Position numbers and translations under genes: made by a program
Source of the DNA: Brevundimonas sp. UBA5866
Lineage (GTDB): Bacteria > Pseudomonadota > Alphaproteobacteria > Caulobacterales > Caulobacteraceae
DNA length: 14,748 nucleotides
Direction: 5' to 3'
Assembly: GCF_002432125.1 (NCBI RefSeq)
Contig: NZ_DJFS01000081.1
Coordinates: forward strand, 1 to 14,748
In this document: positions 5,321 through 12,779 of the stretch, one piece after another
Numbering within the stretch: position 1 is the first letter of the stretch
How the letters are laid out: each line of letters starts with the position of its first letter
Notes under the pieces: model-generated
Seen by the model: the letters and a program-made list of their open reading frames with translations, nothing else
Database searches by the model: none
Told to the model about the DNA's origin: nothing

Positions 5321-7417
5321 TTACTTGTTCAGGTGCTTGTCCAGCCAGCCGAACACTTCATCGTGCCACTGCTTCGAGTTGGCCGGTTTGAGGACCCAGT
5401 GGTTCTCGTCCGGGAACATGACAAAGCGGCTCTCGATGCCGCGGCGCTGCAGGGCCGTGAAGGTCGACAGGGCCTGCGAGGTCGGGATGCGGAAGTCCAG
5501 ATCGCCCTGAATGACCAGCATCGGGGTCTTCCAGTTCTGGACATGGTTGACCGGGTTGAAGCGCTGATAGCCTTCCGGGTTTTCCCACGGCGTGCCGCCG
5601 TACTCCCACTCGGTGAACCACAGCTCTTCGGTGCCATAGCCCATGCCCATGATGTCGAACACGCCGTCATGGTTCACGAGGCATTTGAACGCGTCGGACC
5701 AGTTGCCGGCGATCCAGTTGATCATATAGCCGCCGTAGGAGGCCCCCAGCGCACAGGCATTGTCGCCGTCGAGGAAATCATACTTCTGCTGCGCGAAGGC
5801 CCAACCCTTTTGCAGGTCTTCCAGCGGGCGGTCGCCCCAGTGCTGGCTGATGGCATCGGTGAAAGCCTGACCGTATCCGGTCGAGCCGTGGAAATCGATC
5901 ATCACCACGGCATAGCCTGCACCGGCATAGGTCTGCGGGTTCCAGCGGTAGGACCAGCCGTTGCCGAACGAACCTTGCGGGCCACCATGGATCAGGAAGG
6001 CCACCGGATATTTCTGGCCTTCGACATAGTTGGCCGGCTTGATGACATAGCCGTGGACGGTTTCGTTGTTCCAGCCGGGGAAGCTGAACTGCTCGAACTC
6101 GCCGAACTGTTTGTTGTCCAGTTGCGGGTTCACATTGGTGATGCGGCGCGGCATTTCGCGGCCACGGAAGGACTTCACGAACAGCTCACTGGGGCGGTTC
6201 AGCGTATCGATCGACAGCACGAAACCGTCATTGGTCTGTTGGACCGCGCCGACGTGGCCTTCGCCGGTCAGGGCAACCACCGAACCGTTGCGGGTGTCGA
6301 TCTGGAACAGCTTGGTGTTGCCGACATCACCCGCCGTCACGAACAGGCTGTTGCCGTCTTTCGACCACTGCAGGCTGTCCGCCGAACGGTCCCAGTTGGC
6401 CGCGATCTGGCGGGTCTGGCCGGTGGCCACATCACGCAGGAAGATCGAATATTTGTCGGCCTCGAAGCCCGGGCGCTCCATCGCGCGGTAGGCCAGCGTC
6501 TGGCCATCCGGCGAGAAGACCGGACCCGTGTCCCAGGCCGGATTGGCTTCGGTCAGGTTGGTCAACTGGCCCGGCGCATCCACCGAGACCTGATAGATGT
6601 CGAAATTGGTGCTCCACGGCTCGGACTTGCCTGCATGGCGCGCCGAAAAGACGATGGAGCGGCCATCGGGGGTAAAGGTGAACTCGCTCTCGTCACCGAA
6701 CGGCTTGGACGGGGTGTCGCCATCAAAGCCCTTGGTCACCCAGACCGGATCATGGGCATTGTCGCCCAGACCGATAACGAACAGATGGTTCTGGGTGTGG
6801 TCATTCCACGTATCCCAGTGACGCACGAACATGCGGTCATAGACCTTGCCGGTCGATTTGCGCTCGGCTTCCTGAGCGGCGCGGGCGACCGAGGCCTCAA
6901 GGTTTTCCGCATCCGGATATACGGCCAGCGACACCACAACCGCATCGCCCTGGACGTTGACGCGATAGGCGTTCACATCGGTCGGCAGGTTGGTGACCTG
7001 CGTCGCGGTCTGGCCCCTGTCGGTCGAGATCCACACCTGCGACGAGCCCGAGCGCGAAGACAGGAAGTAGAGCTGTCCGTCCTTGCCCCAGCGCGCGGTG
7101 TTGGCACCGCCCTCGCTGATCGGCAGGACGGTCGCTTCGCCCGTACCCTTCAGCGACTGGATATAGAGTTTGGAGCTGCGGCGGTTGGCGGCCACGTCGG
7201 TCTGGGTGACCGAATAGACGACCCATTCACCATCCGGCGACACCTGCGGGTCACCCAGACGGTTGGCCGGGATCATGTCGTTGTAGGTAAAGGCGTTACC
7301 GGCTTCAGCCGTCGCGGCCACCGCCGGAGCGGTCGCGGTATCGGCCAGAGCCGGAGCGGCTGCGGTCAGCAGGGCCACGGCGCTGAGGCCGCAGAGAAGA
7401 TGGGACAGGCGGCGCAT
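5321..7417 (-). CDS. Exported S9 family serine peptidase (dipeptidyl aminopeptidase/acylaminoacyl peptidase type), second of tandem pair
   Basis: The 698-residue precursor has a clear Sec signal peptide (cut near ALA-DT, residue 25/26), so it probably acts in the periplasm or outer envelope. Residues 40 to about 430 form the beta-propeller with PD40/TolB-like repeats (SPDGEWVVYSV, GKDGQLYFLS, TPDGRSIVFSA, SPDGQTLAYRA, SKDGNSLFVTA). The C-terminal alpha/beta hydrolase domain has HGG (477-479), nucleophile Ser560 in GASYGGY, Asp641 in GDLDFRIP and His673 in DENHWVL: a complete triad. S9 enzymes cleave short peptides, often removing dipeptides or acyl-amino acids; the exact specificity is not readable. 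GAGGGAG before the ATG is a good ribosome-binding site. It lies 72 bases after its paralogue with no terminator between, so they are probably co-transcribed. Confidence 0.93.
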   Translation of the reverse strand: MRRLSHLLCGLSAVALLTAAAPALADTATAPAVAATAEAGNAFTYNDMIPANRLGDPQVSPDGEWVVYSVTQTDVAANRRSSKLYIQSLKGTGEATVLPISEGGANTARWGKDGQLYFLSSRSGSSQVWISTDRGQTATQVTNLPTDVNAYRVNVQGDAVVVSLAVYPDAENLEASVARAAQEAERKSTGKVYDRMFVRHWDTWNDHTQNHLFVIGLGDNAHDPVWVTKGFDGDTPSKPFGDESEFTFTPDGRSIVFSARHAGKSEPWSTNFDIYQVSVDAPGQLTNLTEANPAWDTGPVFSPDGQTLAYRAMERPGFEADKYSIFLRDVATGQTRQIAANWDRSADSLQWSKDGNSLFVTAGDVGNTKLFQIDTRNGSVVALTGEGHVGAVQQTNDGFVLSIDTLNRPSELFVKSFRGREMPRRITNVNPQLDNKQFGEFEQFSFPGWNNETVHGYVIKPANYVEGQKYPVAFLIHGGPQGSFGNGWSYRWNPQTYAGAGYAVVMIDFHGSTGYGQAFTDAISQHWGDRPLEDLQKGWAFAQQKYDFLDGDNACALGASYGGYMINWIAGNWSDAFKCLVNHDGVFDIMGMGYGTEELWFTEWEYGGTPWENPEGYQRFNPVNHVQNWKTPMLVIQGDLDFRIPTSQALSTFTALQRRGIESRFVMFPDENHWVLKPANSKQWHDEVFGWLDKHLNK

Positions 7418-7489
7418 GGGCGCTCCCTCTTTTTGGGACAGTCAGGCTGAAAGGCCTAACACCCGATACGCCGCCCGCAAACCCTCAGA

Positions 7490-9586
7490 TTAACGTGAGG
7501 GCTGGGTGTATTTGGCCGTCCAGTCGAGGATTTCCTGCTGCCAGTTCACCCATGCCTTCGGCTCAAGCACCCAGTGGTTGGCGTTCGGCACATGGACAAA
7601 GCGGCTGGGAATGCCCTGACGTTGCAGGGCCGAGAAGGTGGCCAGCCCCTGCTCCATCGGCACACGGAAGTCGCGCGATCCGTGCAGGACCAGCATCGGC
7701 TTGTTCCAGTTGGCAACATAGGTCTCAGGGTTCTGGGCGTCATAGACCGCCTTGCGATCCCATGTGCTGCCTTCGAACTCGTGGATGAAGGTGGCGATGT
7801 CCATCGCATTCATCAGCTGCGGCACATCGAACACGCCCGCGTGGTTGACGAGGCACTGCCACGGCTCGTTCCACTGACCCGCGATCATATTGACCATATA
7901 GCCCCCGTAAGAGGCCCCCAGCGCACAGGCGCGGCTACCATCGATGAAGCTGTAGCGCTCGAGGGCCGCTTCCCAGCCCTTGCGCAGGTCTTCCAGCGGG
8001 CGGGTGCCCCAGTTGGAGTTGATCGCATCGGTAAAGGCCTGCCCATAGCCGGGCGAGCCGTGGAAGTTGATCATCACAACCGCATAGCCCGCGCCGGTAT
8101 AGACCTGCGGGTTCCAGCGATAGGACCAGCTTTCCGTCCAGGGCGACTTCGGCCCGCCGTGGATCAGATAGACAGCCGGATATTTCTGGCCCTCGACATA
8201 GTTCACCGGCTTGAACACCCAGCCGTGGACCTCTTCGCCGTTCCAACCCGCGAAACGGATTTCTTCCGGTCGCGACGGACGGATAGAGGCCATCGTATCA
8301 GCATTATGGTTCGTCAGTTGGCGGGCCTCATTGCCCTTCAGCACAAAGAGCTGGGTCGGGGCGGTATAGGTTTCCAGCGCATAGACCACCGTGCCGCCCA
8401 CTTCGTCATAGGCGCTGACGGTACCGATGTCGGTCAGTGCGCGCACGTCACCAGTGCGGGCGTCGATCTCGAACAAGCGCTGCTGGCCCTGATCAGCGGC
8501 CACCGCATAAAGCGCCCGTCCATCCGAGCGCCACGTCAGGTCACCGGGGCCGCGATCCCAGTGGGTCAGGGCGCGGGCACCCGATCCATCGGCATTACCC
8601 AGCATGACCACAGCCTGATCCCCACCGACGTTCTCACGCGGGCTGGCCAGCCACGCGAGGCGGCGGCCATCGGGCGACAGCACCGGATTGCTGTCCGGTC
8701 CGGTATGGCCGGAGGTCAGATTGACCGGAGTGCCACCTGCCAGCGGAATGCGATACAGGTCGTTGTTGTTGGTAAAGGCGTTGCGGTCACCCAGAAGCTT
8801 CGTCGAGACCAGAATGGCCCCGTCGCGGGTGAACTCGATCCCGCCCACGCCAAAGTCAGCATCCAGACCTTGGGTCAGGCTGCGGGCCGCACCCTCGGCC
8901 AGACCCGATGTATTCAGCGGCTGGAGCCACAGGTGGGACTTCTTGCCATCGTGCCAGCGGTCGAACACGCGCAGGGGCATCTGGTCATAGGTGGTCTGGG
9001 TCGCCTTGGCGGCTGCGTCGCTGCGCGTCTTGGTGCATTCCAGCGTCTCGCAGTCGGCAAAGACCGAACCCCCCAGCACCAGCGAGCGACCATCCGGCGC
9101 GATCCGGAACCCCGAGACACCGACCGGCAGGCTGGTCACCTGAGCGGCGGCATGACCTTCGGCATCGGTGCGCCAGACCTGATTGGAGCCACCGCGCGAG
9201 GAGGTGAAATAGATGGCGCGACCATCCGGTGCCCACTGGGCATTCGATGCCCCGCCTTCGGAAACCGTCAGGCGGCGCGGCTCGCCCGTACCATCGACAT
9301 TGGCGATCCAGAGCGAGGACGAGGACTTGTTGGCGTCATAGTCCACACTGGACACCGCATAGACGACGCGCTTGCCATCGGGCGACAGGACCGGCGCGGA
9401 TACCCGCTCCATCGAAGCCAGGGTTTGCAGGCCCAGCCCGCCCTCCAGCGTATGTTCGGTCTTGGCCGGTTGGCTTGCGGTTGCAGGTGCGGCCGTTTCC
9501 GAAGCCCCTGCTTCCTGAGCCCAAACCGGAGCCGCCGTCGCCATCAAGGCGACCGCCGCCGTTGCCATCATCCAGTGTGCACGCAT
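7490..9586 (-). CDS. Exported S9 family serine peptidase, first of tandem pair
   Basis: The 698-residue precursor carries a signal peptide (MRAHWMMATAAVALMATAA, cut near VWA-QE, residue 23/24). A propeller with repeats such as SPDGKRVVYAV, APDGRAIYFTSSRGGSNQVW, SPDGRRLAWLA and RSDGRALYAVA precedes the peptidase domain. HGG is at 476-478 and the triad is Ser559 (GASYGGY), Asp639 (GSRDFRVP) and His671 (NANHWVL). The catalytic half is very like the downstream gene (for example SYRWNPQ, GAGYAVVMI, GYGQAFTDAI), while the propellers differ; this one has an extra Cys pair in DCETLECTK. ATG at 9586 is chosen with GGAG 8 bases upstream; a GTG directly before it (9589-9587) is an alternative. It is the first gene of the - strand unit, and a candidate promoter lies upstream. 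Confidence 0.93.
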   Translation of the reverse strand: MRAHWMMATAAVALMATAAPVWAQEAGASETAAPATASQPAKTEHTLEGGLGLQTLASMERVSAPVLSPDGKRVVYAVSSVDYDANKSSSSLWIANVDGTGEPRRLTVSEGGASNAQWAPDGRAIYFTSSRGGSNQVWRTDAEGHAAAQVTSLPVGVSGFRIAPDGRSLVLGGSVFADCETLECTKTRSDAAAKATQTTYDQMPLRVFDRWHDGKKSHLWLQPLNTSGLAEGAARSLTQGLDADFGVGGIEFTRDGAILVSTKLLGDRNAFTNNNDLYRIPLAGGTPVNLTSGHTGPDSNPVLSPDGRRLAWLASPRENVGGDQAVVMLGNADGSGARALTHWDRGPGDLTWRSDGRALYAVAADQGQQRLFEIDARTGDVRALTDIGTVSAYDEVGGTVVYALETYTAPTQLFVLKGNEARQLTNHNADTMASIRPSRPEEIRFAGWNGEEVHGWVFKPVNYVEGQKYPAVYLIHGGPKSPWTESWSYRWNPQVYTGAGYAVVMINFHGSPGYGQAFTDAINSNWGTRPLEDLRKGWEAALERYSFIDGSRACALGASYGGYMVNMIAGQWNEPWQCLVNHAGVFDVPQLMNAMDIATFIHEFEGSTWDRKAVYDAQNPETYVANWNKPMLVLHGSRDFRVPMEQGLATFSALQRQGIPSRFVHVPNANHWVLEPKAWVNWQQEILDWTAKYTQPSR

Positions 9587-9624
9587 CACGCCTGCTCCCC
9601 CTTCCCGGAAAAATACTGGCGACC

Positions 9625-9652
9625 TGCATAGCAGTTTGCGCGGTCACGCCAA
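9625..9652 (-). promoter_or_regulatory. Candidate promoter of the S9 peptidase operon
   Basis: On the - strand, TTGGCG (9652-9647) is followed after a short GC-rich spacer by GCTATGCA (9632-9625). This resembles both a generic -35/-10 pair (TATGCA, 16-base spacer) and the Caulobacter housekeeping pattern TTGACGS-N10-14-GCTANAWC. It would give a leader of about 30 bases before the start codon. The same 105-base gap must also hold the promoter of the divergent acyltransferase operon, for which no good match was seen. Confidence 0.3.
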
Positions 9653-9691
9653 GGCGCTTGCCCGCCGCACCGTGACAGGCGAGAACAGGAC

Positions 9692-10531
9692 ATGGCTTCC
9701 TCGCCCCCCCACATTGTCGATGTCCTGATCGCAGAGCGTGCGCCGCGTCTGACGCGCTCGGTCTTCTCGCCTGTGGTACGACCGGCCCTTTATGGGGTGC
9801 TTGGCTATCCCAAGGCAGTGGCCATGGCCGATGCCGTCAGGGACCTCAGCGGGGCCGACGCCTTTCAATATGTGTCCGACCTGTTGAAGCTGAAGGTCGA
9901 GACGACGGGTCTGGAAAACCTTCCCGCCAAGGGGCGCTGCGTCATTGTCTGCAACCACCCGACGGGCATCGCCGACGGCGTGGCCATGTACGATGCGGTC
10001 CGGCAGGTGCGCGATGACGCCATTTTCTTTGCCAATGCCGATGCGCTGCGGGTCGCGCCGCGACTGGATGAAACCATCATTCCGGTGGAGTGGGTCCATG
10101 CCAAACGCACCCGCGAAAAGACCCGCCACACCCTGAACGCCGCCAAACAGGCCTTTGCCGAGGAGCGCTGCATCGTCATGTTCCCCGCAGGGAGGCTGGC
10201 GCGGGTGGAGAGCGGCGTCCTGACCGATCCGCCGTGGGAAAGCTCGGCGGCGTCGCTGGCCCGCAAATACAATGCGCCCGTCGTGCCCGTGCGGATGACA
10301 GGCCCGACCAGCAAGCTGTTCCACACCTTCGACCGCTTTTCCGAAGAGCTGCGCGACGTCACGCTTTTTCACGAACTGCTGAACAAGGAAGGCCAGACCT
10401 TCCACCTGACTTTTGCGAAACCCGTCACGCCCGACCAACTGCCGGTTGACGCCGATGCCGCAACCGATCAGCTAAAGACCTATATCGAGCGGCAACTGGC
10501 CGCGCGTCCGGACGCCCCGTTCCCTGAATGA
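9692..10531 (+). CDS. PlsC-like lysophospholipid acyltransferase family protein
   Basis: This 279-residue protein belongs to the LPLAT superfamily, which moves an acyl chain to a glycerol-phosphate or related acceptor at the membrane. The first block is NHPTGIADG with His89 and Asp95. The spacing is HX5D rather than the classical HX4D, as I recall for the group of distant PlsC homologues with an NHP-G-x-D pattern. IIPVEW (129-134) and MFPAGRLARVES (163-174) correspond to the later acceptor-binding blocks; PVVPVRMTG (196-204) is the following strand. No clear membrane span is seen. The acceptor is unknown; it need not be phosphatidate synthesis. The start is ATG at 9692 with AGGA unusually close (one base). 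It begins the operon, and its TGA overlaps the tsaE ATG. Confidence 0.8.
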   Translation: MASSPPHIVDVLIAERAPRLTRSVFSPVVRPALYGVLGYPKAVAMADAVRDLSGADAFQYVSDLLKLKVETTGLENLPAKGRCVIVCNHPTGIADGVAMYDAVRQVRDDAIFFANADALRVAPRLDETIIPVEWVHAKRTREKTRHTLNAAKQAFAEERCIVMFPAGRLARVESGVLTDPPWESSAASLARKYNAPVVPVRMTGPTSKLFHTFDRFSEELRDVTLFHELLNKEGQTFHLTFAKPVTPDQLPVDADAATDQLKTYIERQLAARPDAPFPE

Positions 10532-10986
10532 AACTGCATCTCGCCGACGCCGAGGCGACCACCCGCCTTGGCCAGACCCTTGCCCCCCTTCTGCAAGCCG
10601 GAGACAGCATCCTGCTCTACGGCCCGCTGGGCATGGGCAAGTCCACCCTTGCACGCGGACTGATCCGCGCCCTGACCCGTCCCGACGAGGATGTGCCGAG
10701 CCCGACCTTTACCCTCGTGCAGTTCTACGAGAGCGATCCGGCGGTGGCGCATTTCGACCTCTACCGCCTGAGCGATCCCGAGGAAGCGTGGGAGATCGGG
10801 CTGGACGAGGCGCTGGACGAAGGCTGTGCCATCATCGAATGGCCGGAACGTCTGGGCGATGACCCGTCGCGCTTCCTCGGCCCCGACATTTTGACGATTA
10901 CCCTCGAAGAAGAGGGCCAGTCCCGCCTTGCGACCGTTTCTGGCGCAGGCCGCTGGGAAGGTAAGATCAATGACCTCCAATTCTGA
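10528..10986 (+). CDS. tsaE: tRNA threonylcarbamoyladenosine biosynthesis ATPase TsaE
   Basis: TsaE is the ATPase of the TsaB-TsaD-TsaE complex that makes t6A37 in ANN-decoding tRNAs; cytoplasmic and usually essential. At 152 residues it has the normal size. Walker A is GPLGMGKST (32-40), PSPTF (57-61) is the switch-like segment, HFDLYR (75-80) holds the Walker B Asp77, and IEWPERLG (103-110) is the other diagnostic block. Its ATG overlaps the acyltransferase stop (ATGA at 10528-10531), and its end overlaps the amgK start by 17 bases, so translation is probably coupled. Confidence 0.95.
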   Translation: MKLHLADAEATTRLGQTLAPLLQAGDSILLYGPLGMGKSTLARGLIRALTRPDEDVPSPTFTLVQFYESDPAVAHFDLYRLSDPEEAWEIGLDEALDEGCAIIEWPERLGDDPSRFLGPDILTITLEEEGQSRLATVSGAGRWEGKINDLQF

Positions 10987-12070
10987 GCGCGAACGCCTGA
11001 AGCTGGCCCTGCTGGAAAAGGCCGGGCTTGGTGATACCGAGCGCCACCCGCTACCGGGAGATGCCTCGCCCCGCCGCTATGAACGCATCATCGCGCCCGA
11101 TGGCCGCCGCTTCATGCTGATGGACCAGCCGCCCGCCGCCGAGAGCCAGCCTTGCGATCCGGCCTGGAGCGCAGATGAGCGCCACGCGCAGGGCTGGAAT
11201 GCCGTCGCCCGCCTGTCGGCTGGCCGCATCGAAGCCTTTGCCGCCGTGGCCGCGCATATAAACGCTCTGGGTCTGTCGGCACCCACCATTCCGGCGCTGG
11301 ATGCCGCCAATGGCCTGGCCCTGCTGGAGGATTTCGGTGACGACCTGTTCGCCCGCGTGATCGAACAGGGCATGATTGAGCGCCCGCTCTACCTTGCCGC
11401 CATCGAGGCGCTGGCCAAGCTGCACGATGCCGGCACCCCGCCTTCGGTCCTGAACGGTCCGGCGGGTCCGTGGCCGATGCTGGTCTATGACGAGGTAGCG
11501 CTCCAAGGCGGGGCCGACCTGTTCGTGGAATGGCTGCCGAAGTACGACAGCCGCGTCAGCTTTGATGAGGCCGCCATCACCGCATGGCGCGAGGCATGGG
11601 CTCCGGTCGTCAAATCGGGGGCCGAAGGGGCCTCGGTTATGGCGCACCGCGACTACCACGCCGAGAACCTGATCTGGCTGGCGGACCGCGAAGGTGCCGC
11701 CCGCGTCGGCATGATCGACTTCCAGGATGCCGTGATCGCTCATCCCAGCTGGGACCTGCATTCCCTGCTTCAGGACGCCCGCCGCGATGTATCGCCAGAG
11801 TTGGAGGCCGAGGCGCTGGACCACTATTTCGCCCTGCGCCCCGACGTGGACCGTGCCGCCTTCATGGGCGACTATGCGGGCCTCGCTGCGCTGAACGAGG
11901 CGCGGATCATCGGCATCTTCGCCCGCCTGATCGCGCGTGACGGCAAGCCGCGCTATGCCCAGTTCCTGCCGCGCATGTGGGCGCATCTGAACTGCAACCT
12001 CGAACAGCCCGCGCTGGCCACGGTCGCCGCATGGTTCGACAAATATGTTCCGGCGGAGGTACGCCAATGA
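10970..12070 (+). CDS. amgK: N-acetylmuramate/N-acetylglucosamine anomeric kinase AmgK (APH-fold phosphotransferase)
   Basis: AmgK phosphorylates the anomeric C1 of MurNAc (and GlcNAc) recovered from the cell wall; MurU then makes UDP-MurNAc, bypassing MurA and de novo synthesis (shown in Pseudomonas). The 366 residues have an aminoglycoside-phosphotransferase/choline-kinase fold: GDASPRRYERI (30-40) in the nucleotide loop, LLEDFGDDLF (118-127) hinge, catalytic HRDYHAEN with His226, Asp228 and Asn233, and MIDFQDA with metal-binding Asp250, then PSWDLHSLLQDARRDV. ATG at 10970 is preferred over an in-frame ATG at 10928 because GGGAAGG lies 8 bases upstream and the N-terminus then matches the family. 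It overlaps tsaE, and its stop overlaps the murU start. The pairing with murU makes AmgK far likelier than a generic phosphotransferase. Confidence 0.9.
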   Translation: MTSNSERERLKLALLEKAGLGDTERHPLPGDASPRRYERIIAPDGRRFMLMDQPPAAESQPCDPAWSADERHAQGWNAVARLSAGRIEAFAAVAAHINALGLSAPTIPALDAANGLALLEDFGDDLFARVIEQGMIERPLYLAAIEALAKLHDAGTPPSVLNGPAGPWPMLVYDEVALQGGADLFVEWLPKYDSRVSFDEAAITAWREAWAPVVKSGAEGASVMAHRDYHAENLIWLADREGAARVGMIDFQDAVIAHPSWDLHSLLQDARRDVSPELEAEALDHYFALRPDVDRAAFMGDYAGLAALNEARIIGIFARLIARDGKPRYAQFLPRMWAHLNCNLEQPALATVAAWFDKYVPAEVRQ

Positions 12071-12774
12071 CGGCTCCTAAAACCGCAATGGTGCTGGCCG
12101 CAGGGCTGGGCACCCGTATGCGTCCGCTGACCAATGACCGCCCCAAGGCGCTGGTCGAGGTCCATGGTCGTGCCCTGATCGACCATGTGCTGGACCGTCT
12201 GGTCGCGGCGGGGGTGGAGACAGCGGTCGTCAATGTCCACTGGTTCGCGGACCGTCTGGAACAGCATCTGGCCAAGCGTGATGACGTCCGCATTATCATC
12301 TCGGACGAACGTGCCGAACTGCTGGAAACGGGCGGCGGCCTGAAGAAGGCCAAGCCCCTGCTGGGTCATGATCCGGTGTTCGTCGCCAATATCGACAGCG
12401 TGTGGATCGACCGTGGCGATGCGCTGGGCGATCTGGTGCGTCTCTGGAACCCCGAGACCATGGATGCCGCCCTGCTGCTGGCCCGCCGCGAAGGCTCCAT
12501 CGGCTTTGAAGGCAATGGCGACTTTTCGGTCGTGGACGATGGTCGCCTGACCTTCCGTGGCGATCGCCCATCCGTGCCGTTCGCCTATATGGGCGTGCAC
12601 ATCACCCGTCCGTCCTATGCCGATCAGGGGCCGGACGGTGCCTTTTCGCTCAGTCCGCTGTGGCGTGCCTCGGCGCAGGAAGGACGGCTGTTCGGAACGG
12701 TCATGGACGGCGACTGGATGCACGTCGGTGACCCGCAGGCCCGCGACGAGGCCGAGCTGAAACTTAAAGGATAG
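12067..12774 (+). CDS. murU: N-acetylmuramate alpha-1-phosphate uridylyltransferase MurU
   Basis: MurU transfers UMP from UTP to MurNAc-1-phosphate, giving UDP-MurNAc, the second step of the cytoplasmic muramic acid salvage route after AmgK. The 235-residue protein is a single nucleotidyltransferase domain: LAAGLGTRMRPL (10-21) is the nucleotide-binding signature, RPKALVEV follows with Lys27, ETGGGLKKA (87-95) lies in the sugar/nucleotide site, NID with Asp110 binds metal, and GDWMHVGDPQA closes the fold. It is short and lacks the left-handed helix domain of GlmU-type enzymes, as expected of MurU. The ATG is embedded in the amgK stop (ATGA at 12067-12070); longer in-frame starts inside amgK are not credible. 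addB starts 5 bases after its stop. Confidence 0.92.
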   Translation: MTAPKTAMVLAAGLGTRMRPLTNDRPKALVEVHGRALIDHVLDRLVAAGVETAVVNVHWFADRLEQHLAKRDDVRIIISDERAELLETGGGLKKAKPLLGHDPVFVANIDSVWIDRGDALGDLVRLWNPETMDAALLLARREGSIGFEGNGDFSVVDDGRLTFRGDRPSVPFAYMGVHITRPSYADQGPDGAFSLSPLWRASAQEGRLFGTVMDGDWMHVGDPQARDEAELKLKG

Positions 12775-12779
12775 GGACT

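Noticed and set aside
5123..7450. Open frame of 775 codons on the + strand
   Set aside because: It lies fully antisense to the S9 peptidase gene. Its composition (many Arg, Gly, Val, Asp, with no recognisable domain) is what GC-rich third-position bias produces opposite a long gene, and it runs through the terminator at 5265-5298.
7574..9631. Open frame of 685 codons on the + strand
   Set aside because: Antisense shadow of the other S9 peptidase gene, for the same reasons.
10928..10972. Upstream amgK start at 10928
   Set aside because: It lies well inside tsaE, gives an extra N-terminus not expected for the family, and the ATG at 10970 has a good ribosome-binding site.
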